This document shows, one piece after another, positions 1 through 5,113 of a stretch of DNA of 5,113 nt; position 1 is the first letter of the stretch, and each line of letters starts with the position of its first letter. The position numbers were made by a program, and so were the translations under genes. The stretch is from Gammaproteobacteria bacterium (GTDB lineage Bacteria; Pseudomonadota; Gammaproteobacteria; Steroidobacterales; SZUA-146): the NCBI GenBank assembly GCA_003228965.1, contig QIGP01000298.1:1-5113 (forward strand). The letters are read 5' to 3'. A model generated the notes under the pieces. It ran no database searches. It had not been told where the DNA came from and saw only the letters and a list, made by a program, of their open reading frames with translations.

Positions 1-1515
1 GCAATTGGAGAAGAAGCCGCAGAACAACCAAGCGCCGATGGCAGTCATCTATCCATTCCATTTTCGTTTGCCCGACGCCACGGCATATTACTTGAGTCTG
101 TCGAAGACGGGACGGCAAAACTGCTGGTGCTGAAAGACACGCCACTAATTGCGTTAGCTGAAATACGTCGCGTACTTAAACTGCCGCTTGACTTGCGAAA
201 AATTACCAACGAAGAGTTCGATCTGCTACTTCAGAAAAACTACGAAGGCGGCGACTCCAACCGCGCCATGGAAATGGTTGAAGGACTTAACGAAGACACC
301 GACCTGTTCTCGGTGGCCAACGCGCTTCCTGAGCCTTCGGATCTTCTGGAAGCCGACGACGACGCTCCCATCATTCGATTGATTAACGCCGTACTCACTG
401 AAGCCGTTAAAGACGGGGCCTCTGATATTCACATCGAACCGTTTGAGAACCGACTTGTTGTACGTTTCAGGGTCGACGGTGTACTTCGCGAAATGCTTAC
501 AAGTCGCCGTGCATTAGCGCCGCTGGTTGTCTCTCGTATTAAAGTCATGTCTAAACTCGACATTGCCGAACGGCGTATTCCCCAGGACGGTCGCATAAGT
601 TTAAAAATTGCGGGTCGCTCTGTAGACGTGCGTGTCTCTACTCTGCCCTCCGGACACGGTGAGCGCGTGGTAATGCGTCTGCTCGACAAACAAGCGGGCA
701 AGCTTGATCTCGAACAACTCGGAATGAGCCGTGCCTCACAAGACCAGTTCAATCTGTTAATTATGAAACCGCACGGCATTATTCTGGTCACAGGACCAAC
801 GGGTTCGGGTAAAACCACTACGCTCTACTCAGGCCTTGAAGAAATTAACGACAACACCCGCAACATCATGACGGTGGAAGATCCGATCGAATACTACATC
901 GACGGCATTGGCCAAACACAGGTCAACACCAAGGTCGATATGACCTTCGCACGAGGCCTGCGCGCCATCTTGCGTCAAGATCCTGACGTGGTCATGGTGG
1001 GTGAGATTCGCGACCTTGAGACCGCAGAAATTGCGGTTCAGGCCAGTTTGACCGGGCACCTTGTGATGTCAACTCTGCACACCAACACCGCTGTAGGCGC
1101 CGTTACCCGTTTGCGTGACATGGGCGTTGAACCGTTCCTGCTGTCATCAAGCCTGGTCGGTGTTCTGGCTCAGCGACTGGTTCGCATGTTATGCAAAGAC
1201 TGTTGTGTAACGGCAGAGCCGACCGAACGCGAACGCAATATTCTTGGACTCGAGTCTTCCGACCGCTCACCCATTTTCAAACCCGTTGGGTGTAAAGCAT
1301 GTGGCGGTAGTGGTTTCCGTGGACGAACGGGAATCTACGAATTAATTTCGCTCAACGACCCCATGCGTACCATGATTCATGACGGCGCAAGCGAACAAGA
1401 GCTCGAAGCCTACGCGCGTAAAATGGGCCCAGGCATTCGGGATGACGGTCGTTTCAAAGTGCTCGCTGGTGACACCACAGTTGAAGAAGTTCTGCGGGTT
1501 ACTCAAGAAGACTAG
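1..1515 (+). CDS. gspE: Type II secretion system ATPase GspE (5' end outside window)
   Basis: Cytoplasmic hexameric ATPase that powers pseudopilus assembly in type II secretion. The frame is open from base 1 with no ATG, GTG or TTG before the GTG at 127, and family sequence (IPFSFARRHG, visible residues 19-28) lies upstream of that GTG, so the true start is before the window. The 504 visible residues are close to the usual family length of about 500, so few residues should be missing. Visible landmarks: N2-domain motif SDIHIEP (141-147), Walker A GPTGSGKT (265-272), Asp box TVEDPIE (291-297), Walker B region RQDPDVVMVGEIRD (325-338), His box STLHTN (357-362). The C-terminal zinc-binding module has two CxxC pairs (Cys398/401 and Cys431/434), with an extra Cys402. 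PilB is the main alternative; direct coupling to a GspF-type gene and the overall length favour GspE. Confidence 0.95.
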   Translation, partial: AIGEEAAEQPSADGSHLSIPFSFARRHGILLESVEDGTAKLLVLKDTPLIALAEIRRVLKLPLDLRKITNEEFDLLLQKNYEGGDSNRAMEMVEGLNEDTDLFSVANALPEPSDLLEADDDAPIIRLINAVLTEAVKDGASDIHIEPFENRLVVRFRVDGVLREMLTSRRALAPLVVSRIKVMSKLDIAERRIPQDGRISLKIAGRSVDVRVSTLPSGHGERVVMRLLDKQAGKLDLEQLGMSRASQDQFNLLIMKPHGIILVTGPTGSGKTTTLYSGLEEINDNTRNIMTVEDPIEYYIDGIGQTQVNTKVDMTFARGLRAILRQDPDVVMVGEIRDLETAEIAVQASLTGHLVMSTLHTNTAVGAVTRLRDMGVEPFLLSSSLVGVLAQRLVRMLCKDCCVTAEPTERERNILGLESSDRSPIFKPVGCKACGGSGFRGRTGIYELISLNDPMRTMIHDGASEQELEAYARKMGPGIRDDGRFKVLAGDTTVEEVLRVTQED

Positions 1516-1517
1516 TG
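1505..1517 (+). promoter_or_regulatory. Stop/start overlap and weak ribosome binding site between gspE and gspF
   Basis: The gspE stop TAG (1513-1515) and the gspF start GTG (1515-1517) share one base, giving TAGTG. A purine-rich AAGAAG (1505-1510) sits four bases before the GTG and could serve as a weak Shine-Dalgarno. The GTG start is supported by the protein it gives (AAFEYKAYDASGKE), which matches the usual GspF N-terminus. Inference: gspF translation is coupled to termination on gspE, fitting the need for matched amounts of the two proteins. Confidence 0.7.
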
Positions 1518-2732
1518 GCCGCATTTGAATACAAAGCCTACGACGCGAGCGGCAAAGAACTAAAAGGCCTGCTCGAAGGCGACACCGCCAAACAGGTGCG
1601 CCGCCAATTGCGTGAAAGATCACTAATTCCAATCGAAGTCAGTGAAGTAGCGCAGAAAAAAAACAAAGACCAGCCCCAAGAAGCCGGCTCAAAAAACAAA
1701 CTCAGCATCACAGAACTGACGCTGGTTACCCGTCAGCTCGCCACCATGCTAAGAGCCGGCACGCCGCTTGATGAAGCCATTCAGGCCGTAGCTGAACAAA
1801 CTGAATCACCAAAAGTGCAGCGCGTTCTCATGGGCGTGCGCTCAAAAGTGCTCGAAGGCCACACGCTAGCCGACAGCATTGGCACCTTTCCGAACGCGTT
1901 TCCAGATATCTATCGCTCGACGGTAGGCGCTGGTGAAACCTCGGGCCACCTGGATCGAGTGCTCGAACACTTGGCTGAGTACACTGAGAAGCAACATGCT
2001 ATTAGACAGAAAGTCATGCAGGCGTTTATATACCCCGCGTTCCTGACTTTCGTTGCCATCGGCATTGTCGTGTTTTTGATGGTTTCTATTGTGCCCAAAC
2101 TTGTGGGTATTTTTGAAGACACAGAACAAGAGCTACCATTTATTACCCGTGCGCTAATTAACGCCAGCGACTTTTTGCAAAATTACGGAATCTTCCTCCT
2201 CATTGGCATTGCTGTTGGCGTGTTTATTTTCCGCATTATTTTTAGCCAACCTGATGCCAAGCGTAAGCTACACCGGTTTTACTTGAAGTTGCCTGTATTC
2301 GGTCGATTCATTCGCTGTAACAACACAGCGCAGTTTGCCAACACGTTGAGCATTATGGCCGCCAGCGGCGTACCCATTTTGACGGCTCTTCAAACGGCGG
2401 CGAGCGTGATCACGAACATGCCCATGCGTGAAGCTGTAGAAGAAGCCACCGATCGAGTGCGTGAAGGCGCGTCCATCGGCAAGTCGCTCGCTATTAGCAA
2501 ACTCTTCCCGCCCATGACCATGCACCTGATTAAAATTGGTGAGGCCAGTGGTGAACTCGAAGACATGCTCGGTCGTGCGGCCGAAAATCAGGAACGCGAG
2601 CTCGAAACCATTCGCTCTGTTCTGACAAGCTTGATGGGTCCTGTCATGATTCTGATGATGGGTGGCGTTGTCGTAATGATTGTCCTCGCCATTTTGCTGC
2701 CCATCATGTCGCTTAACGACCTTTCTGCCTGA
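1515..2732 (+). CDS. gspF: Type II secretion system inner-membrane platform protein GspF
   Basis: Polytopic inner-membrane protein of the assembly platform, which links the GspE ATPase to pseudopilin insertion. The 405 residues match the family's length. A cytoplasmic N-terminal part (1-60) is followed by two homologous T2SSF domains (about 70-193 and 270-398). The internal duplication is visible directly: TRQLATMLRAGTPLDEAI (72-89) parallels the segment around 271-291, and ETSGHLDRVLEHLAEYTE (141-158) parallels EASGELEDMLGRAAENQE (343-360). Three hydrophobic membrane segments are seen at about 171-197, 224-243 and 374-399. It is coupled to gspE by TAGTG. In the common gsp order gspG would follow, but here the run ends. 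PilC of type IV pili is a paralogue; the start sequence and the GspE partner favour GspF. Confidence 0.94.
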   Translation: MAAFEYKAYDASGKELKGLLEGDTAKQVRRQLRERSLIPIEVSEVAQKKNKDQPQEAGSKNKLSITELTLVTRQLATMLRAGTPLDEAIQAVAEQTESPKVQRVLMGVRSKVLEGHTLADSIGTFPNAFPDIYRSTVGAGETSGHLDRVLEHLAEYTEKQHAIRQKVMQAFIYPAFLTFVAIGIVVFLMVSIVPKLVGIFEDTEQELPFITRALINASDFLQNYGIFLLIGIAVGVFIFRIIFSQPDAKRKLHRFYLKLPVFGRFIRCNNTAQFANTLSIMAASGVPILTALQTAASVITNMPMREAVEEATDRVREGASIGKSLAISKLFPPMTMHLIKIGEASGELEDMLGRAAENQERELETIRSVLTSLMGPVMILMMGGVVVMIVLAILLPIMSLNDLSA

Positions 2733-2752
2733 CTCCCCACTCTTGTAATACT

Positions 2753-2767
2753 GCCCACTCATTGGGC
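2753..2767 (+). terminator. Possible weak terminator hairpin after gspF
   Basis: GCCCA (2753-2757) pairs with TGGGC (2763-2767) around the loop CTCAT. It begins 21 bases after the gspF stop and is followed by a pyrimidine- and T-rich stretch (CTCTTTCTTG, 2771-2780). The stem is only five pairs and the T run is broken, so this is a weak candidate; its placement after the last visible gsp gene is the main support. Confidence 0.25.
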
Positions 2768-3087
2768 CGACTCTTTCTTGTGACCGGCTCAAACTTCAAT
2801 ACTATCCCCAACCCGCTCCGCCTCAATGGTGGCGAGCACGCTAAAGGGCACCTCTAAAGCCCCTGATATTACTAAGAGTATTTGTCAAAACGATTTCCTC
2901 CTGAAATTCGCTTGTTGGAAGGGTTAATCCCAAGTGTTTCAATGTGTAAATTTTTCACGACCCCAACTGAAGATTTACCTGAGTTACTGTAGAAAAACTT
3001 CGCTTGCACAATCAGTTACCACTTATCCTGTAAGAATGACTCTTAACCCGAATAGCCTTATGTCAAAAACTACGCCTCGAATCTGTG

Positions 3088-3109
3088 ACCTGCATCAGTG
3101 TTTGCAGGT
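3088..3109 (+). other. Stem-loop in the presumed leader of the small acidic-protein gene
   Basis: ACCTGCA (3088-3094) is exactly complementary to TGCAGGT (3103-3109) across an eight-base loop, giving a seven-pair stem. No T run follows, so it is not an obvious intrinsic terminator. It lies 76 bases before the chosen ATG. A role in mRNA stability, or none at all, is equally possible. Confidence 0.3.
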
Positions 3110-3170
3110 GGCACTCCCTGCTAAAAAGGCATTGTGCATTAGACATATCGCACTAACGAACCACCTTTTA

Positions 3171-3179
3171 GGGACGGGA
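3171..3179 (+). promoter_or_regulatory. Candidate ribosome binding site for the small acidic-protein gene
   Basis: A purine-rich GGGACGGGA lies six bases before the ATGATG at 3186. It resembles a Shine-Dalgarno only loosely, but it supports starting translation at 3186 or 3189 rather than at the distant upstream ATG at 2934. Confidence 0.4.
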
Positions 3180-3185
3180 CTTAAG

Positions 3186-3434
3186 ATGATGCAAGGTACT
3201 AGAAAAACCAACTTTTTCGACGATGTGATTAGCGACGACCCGCAAGCAACAGACACCTCTGTGTTTAACGGTGCAGACATTGTCGACGACATTGAAAAAC
3301 GCGTGGCGTCGAACTCTAAAGACAAAGTCGTTGAAACACGCACCGAAGCCAAGCGTCGGTTCGAAACGATTCGAGAAGAGCGTCGTTTGGCCGCGGATCT
3401 TGAAGACCTCAACGACTACAGCTTCGACGACTGA
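3186..3434 (+). CDS. Small acidic protein with a charged C-terminal helix, PA3496-like
   Basis: Encodes 82 residues. The start was placed at the first ATG of the ATGATG pair because protein-like composition begins abruptly there and a purine-rich site precedes it; 3189 is equally possible. The N-terminal half is acidic and probably disordered (Asp-rich, with FFDDVISDDPQ at 10-20). It is followed by a strongly charged, likely helical stretch (EAKRRFETIREERRLAADLE, 54-73) and an acidic tail ending DYSFDD. There is no signal peptide, membrane segment or cysteine. The charged Arg/Glu helix followed by a short acidic end resembles, from memory, the small PA3496 family (putative envelope integrity proteins) of gammaproteobacteria. 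That match is tentative and the molecular role of the family is unclear. The gene stands alone, far from gspF, and converges on dnaE2. Confidence 0.7.
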   Translation: MMQGTRKTNFFDDVISDDPQATDTSVFNGADIVDDIEKRVASNSKDKVVETRTEAKRRFETIREERRLAADLEDLNDYSFDD

Positions 3435-3474
3435 TCGCGTCACCGAGACAACCTGCTTTTCGACCGTGCCCAAG

Positions 3475-3491
3475 GCCGGCCGATAGCCGGT
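3475..3491. terminator. Weak GC-rich hairpin after the small acidic-protein gene
   Basis: CCGGC (3476-3480) pairs with GCCGG (3486-3490) around the loop CGATA, extended by a possible G-T pair at 3475/3491. It begins about 40 bases after the stop codon. No T run follows, so intrinsic termination is doubtful; it may instead protect an mRNA 3' end. It overlaps the palindrome GGCCGGCC (3474-3481). Confidence 0.2.
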
Positions 3492-3507
3492 GTAGCAACC
3501 CTGACCG

Positions 3508-3546
3508 CGTCATTGCCAACCCGCGCCCTTCGGGCTCGCAATGACG
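3508..3546. repeat. REP-like palindromic element, copy 1 (symmetric)
   Basis: CGTCATTGC (3508-3516) and its exact reverse complement GCAATGACG (3538-3546) flank an inner hairpin GCCC-TTC-GGGC (3525-3535). Read on the minus strand the element begins CGTCATTGCGAGCCCG, so both ends carry the same motif facing inward. From memory, GTCATTGCGAG-type palindromes recur between genes in many bacterial genomes. Its placement between convergent genes fits a REP-type element. Copy number in this genome cannot be seen here. Confidence 0.75.
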
Positions 3547-3559
3547 TAACCCCTTACCC

Positions 3560-3597
3560 CGTCATTGCGAACCCGCGCAGCGGGTGTGGCAATCTCC
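3560..3597. repeat. REP-like palindromic element, copy 2 (asymmetric)
   Basis: It starts 52 bases after copy 1 and shares its left arm: 18 of 19 bases agree between 3508-3526 and 3560-3578. Inside is a perfect hairpin ACCCGC-GCA-GCGGGT (3571-3585), and ATTGC (3564-3568) pairs with GCAAT (3589-3593). The right end reads GGCAATCTCC rather than GCAATGACG, so outer pairing is shorter than in copy 1. The GTCATTGCGA...GGCAATCTCC form resembles, from memory, a common interspersed repeat. It may be one half of a paired element. Confidence 0.75.
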
Positions 3598-3610
3598 GTC
3601 AGGTTGCTGC

Positions 3611-3706
3611 GCACCCTCATGGTCCGAAGGACCAAGCATGGAAGTACTCTTGGGGTGCGCACCCGCCTGGTCCAAAGAACCCTGCATGGAAGTACTCTTG
3701 GGTGGG
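3611..3706. repeat. Tandem pair of 48-base repeats
   Basis: Unit 1 (3611-3658) and unit 2 (3659-3706) agree at 39 of 48 positions, including an unbroken 19-base core GCATGGAAGTACTCTTGGG (3636-3654 and 3684-3702). Unit 1 contains a perfect hairpin GGTCC-GAA-GGACC (3621-3633), enclosed by GCGCACCC (3609-3616) pairing with GGGTGCGC (3653-3660). In unit 2 the inner stem is damaged (GGTCC/GAACC) and the right border differs. Unit 1 therefore looks like an intact stem-loop element and unit 2 a diverged copy. No spacer separates the units, so this is not a CRISPR array. The family is not recognised with certainty. Confidence 0.8.
3653..3664. repeat. 12-base perfect palindrome at the junction of the two 48-base units
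   Basis: GGGTGCGCACCC equals its own reverse complement. It is made by the end of unit 1 meeting the start of unit 2. It could be the symmetric target or border of the repeat, or simply a result of stacking two elements whose ends are complementary. Confidence 0.6.
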
Positions 3707-3763
3707 GTGTGGATTCAATCCGTTATTCCACGTAGCCAGCTTGTGCCCAGGTAGAAGCGCCGC

Positions 3764-5113
3764 CTAGTGAAAATCTCTCGACGTCGTTAGTAAGCTCCCA
3801 AGTCGCGACGACTCATCGAACAGCGCATGCACGATAATGTGCATAACGCCCGACTCTCTTTGCACCTCCCCTACAACTCGCATTAGCTGCGAGGCTAGTA
3901 ACGCCTTGCGGTAAGTCTCGGCCGTTTTCTTCCACACCACCAGGTTGGCGTACCCGGTTTCATCTTCAAGAGTCACAAACGTTACGCCACTAGCTGTACT
4001 TGGTCGCTGCCTCGTTATGACAAGCCCCGCAAGCTGCGTGCGTGCTCCGGGCGCTAACTCCCACAATTGCTCAGCTGTGCGTAACTGCATTAACTCAAAT
4101 TCGCCCCGCAGAAGTTTCATGGGGTGATCGCCAAGTGTCAGGCTTAGCGTGTTGTAGTCGTTTATCACGTCGTCACCGGCGTTAGGTCTTGCAAGCAAAG
4201 GCGCCGCCTCCTGAATGTGTACTTCCGGCATGAGCGGTGTTGCAGGTTCTATACCCGCAACTTCCCAACGCGCTTTGTGCCGGTTACCCGACAACGACTT
4301 CAATGCACCGGCCCCTGCTAACAGTTCCATGTCGCGCCGGTTAAGTCCGACTCGGTAAGCCACGTTGGCCGCATCGGTAAAAGGGGAATTGGCGCGCGTA
4401 CTCACGAGTTGCTCGGCCGATGCCTCTCTAAAGCCTTTAATGCGCGACAGTCCGAGCCGTAGCGCCGCCTTGCCCTCACTGTCGGGCTCAAGGCTTGAAT
4501 CCCATGCGCTTACGTTAACGTCTACCATTAACACCTCGACCTGGTGTTGACGTGCCGCGCGAATCAGCTGCGCCGGGGCGTAAAAACCCATAGGTAAACT
4601 ATTAAGCAAGGCACAATAAAATGCGGCGGGCTCGTAACGCTTGAGCCAGGCCGAGACGTACACAAGCAGTGCAAAACTTGCCGAGTGTGACTCGGGAAAA
4701 CCATATTCGCCAAAACCCTGGATTTGGTGAAACACCTGCTCGGCAAATTGTTGTTCGTAGCCACGTGCGCGCATGCCGCTAATAAGTCGGTCTTCAAATG
4801 GTCCCAGCCCTCCTTTGCGTTTCCAGGCGGCCATGGCACGCCTTAGCTGATCGGCTTCGCCCGCCGAAAAGCCAGCCGCGACCATCGCAAGGTGCATGAC
4901 CTGCTCCTGGAAAATGGGCACACCCAGAGTACGTTCAAGTACGCTTTTAACTTCTTCTGAAGGATAACTCACCGGCTCTTCGCCGTTACGCCTGCGTAAA
5001 TACGGGTGGACCATATCGCCCTGAATGGGGCCTGGCCGAACAATCGCTACTTCAATGACCAGGTCGTAAAAACACTGTGGCCGCAGACGCGGCAACATGT
5101 TCATTTGTGCACG
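3764..5113 (-). CDS. dnaE2: Error-prone DNA polymerase DnaE2/ImuC, C-terminal part (5' end outside window)
   Basis: Alpha-subunit-like C-family polymerase that works with ImuA and ImuB in SOS-induced translesion synthesis. The frame is open to the right edge: RAQ precedes MNMLPRLRP, matching the family's internal ESRAQM region, so the ATG at 5104 is internal. The 449 visible residues are under half of a protein usually a little over 1000 long; the PHP domain and the first catalytic aspartates are outside. Visible, numbered from the edge: CFYDLVIEVAIVRPGPIQGD (14-33), whose Asp17 probably aligns with the third catalytic aspartate of DnaE; the QEQVMHLA finger segment (69-76); FGEYGFPESHSASFALL (134-150); a helix-hairpin-helix region at about 217-275; a C-terminal OB-fold at about 360-430; and the typical SRDFH end. 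RPGPIQGDMVHPYLRRR and the DFH end favour DnaE2 over replicative DnaE1. It converges on the small gene; no regulatory site of its own is in view. Confidence 0.94.
   Translation of the reverse strand, partial: RAQMNMLPRLRPQCFYDLVIEVAIVRPGPIQGDMVHPYLRRRNGEEPVSYPSEEVKSVLERTLGVPIFQEQVMHLAMVAAGFSAGEADQLRRAMAAWKRKGGLGPFEDRLISGMRARGYEQQFAEQVFHQIQGFGEYGFPESHSASFALLVYVSAWLKRYEPAAFYCALLNSLPMGFYAPAQLIRAARQHQVEVLMVDVNVSAWDSSLEPDSEGKAALRLGLSRIKGFREASAEQLVSTRANSPFTDAANVAYRVGLNRRDMELLAGAGALKSLSGNRHKARWEVAGIEPATPLMPEVHIQEAAPLLARPNAGDDVINDYNTLSLTLGDHPMKLLRGEFELMQLRTAEQLWELAPGARTQLAGLVITRQRPSTASGVTFVTLEDETGYANLVVWKKTAETYRKALLASQLMRVVGEVQRESGVMHIIVHALFDESSRLGSLLTTSRDFH

Larger units (their letters stand above)
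2733..3185. other. 453-base region without a convincing gene, between gspF and the small acidic-protein gene
   Basis: No reading frame here looks like protein. The in-frame extension upstream of the small gene (2934-3185) gives an 84-residue Cys- and Leu-rich sequence with no family look. No pseudopilin-like sequence (prepilin peptidase site followed by a hydrophobic helix) is visible in any frame. Visible items are a short hairpin just after gspF (2753-2767), an imperfect hairpin (GCTCCGCC 2815-2822 with GGCGAGC 2831-2837), an AT-richer stretch at about 2870-3060, and a hairpin at 3088-3109. TTGTCA (2882-2887) and TTGCAC (3004-3009) resemble -35 boxes, but neither has a good -10 partner at normal spacing. 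The length suggests a promoter for the next gene and possibly a long leader or small RNA; none of these is demonstrated. Confidence 0.6.
3435..3763. other. Repeat-rich spacer between the convergent small gene and dnaE2
   Basis: This 329-base stretch separates two genes pointing at each other. About two thirds of it is repeat: two REP-like hairpin elements (3508-3546 and 3560-3597) and a tandem 48-base pair (3611-3706). A short GC-rich hairpin precedes them. After the repeats, 3707-3763 holds only a small inverted repeat (GGATT/AATCC at 3711-3721). No canonical intrinsic terminator with a T run is seen in either direction. A TTG-started open frame crosses the region, but its sequence is just translated repeats. 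Confidence 0.75.

Noticed and set aside
127..129. GTG at 127 as the start of gspE
   Set aside because: Conserved GspE N-terminal sequence (IPFSFARRHGILL) is encoded in frame upstream and the frame is open to the window edge.
429..818. 129-residue open frame on the minus strand
   Set aside because: It lies opposite the conserved N2 and Walker A coding region of gspE; Ser- and Arg-rich with no recognisable domain.
2268..2792. 174-residue open frame on the minus strand
   Set aside because: It lies almost entirely opposite gspF and has His- and Gln-rich, low-complexity composition typical of an antisense frame.
3004..3037. Sigma70-type promoter starting at TTGCAC
   Set aside because: No acceptable -10 hexamer occurs at 16-18 bases from the -35 candidate; the nearest options match poorly.
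2934..3185. N-terminal extension of the small acidic protein to the ATG at 2934
   Set aside because: The added 84 residues have non-protein-like composition (scattered Cys, no domain) that changes abruptly at the ATGATG at 3186, where a purine-rich site also sits.
3611..3706. CRISPR-like array
   Set aside because: Only two directly abutting, diverged units with no spacers and no cas genes in view.
3513..3767. TTG-started open frame of 84 residues through the repeat region, with a duplicated 16-residue segment
   Set aside because: The whole sequence is translated from the REP-like elements and the 48-base repeats. The repeat length being a multiple of three explains the duplicated peptide. 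There is no good start site, and the frame runs into the end of dnaE2.

Overview
The window looks like chromosomal DNA of moderate GC content from a gammaproteobacterium, perhaps a free-living or marine one. This placement is inferred from gene content: a GspE/GspF type II secretion pair, an error-prone DnaE2 polymerase, and a small acidic protein resembling the PA3496 family. No RNA gene or marker in the window allows a finer assignment.

Layout. Positions 1-1515 (+) hold almost all of gspE, the type II secretion ATPase; its start codon lies before the window. gspF, the inner-membrane platform protein, follows at 1515-2732 (+) with a one-base stop/start overlap (TAGTG). The usual next gene, the major pseudopilin gspG, is absent. 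Instead there is a 453-base stretch without a convincing gene, and then a small gene at 3186-3434 (+) encoding an 82-residue acidic, charged-helix protein.

A repeat-rich convergent spacer follows (3435-3763). It carries two REP-like hairpin elements sharing an 18/19-base left arm, then two tandem 48-base units that are about 81% identical. On the minus strand (3764-5113) lies the C-terminal part of dnaE2 (imuC); its N-terminal half lies beyond the right edge.

How the genes work together. GspE and GspF are direct partners: the hexameric ATPase drives pseudopilus assembly through the membrane platform. DnaE2 belongs to a separate process, SOS-induced translesion synthesis, and runs towards the secretion genes from the other side. 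The repeat spacer separates the two transcription units.

No clearly new system is visible. The points most worth following are the repeat cluster and the secretion operon that stops after gspF.
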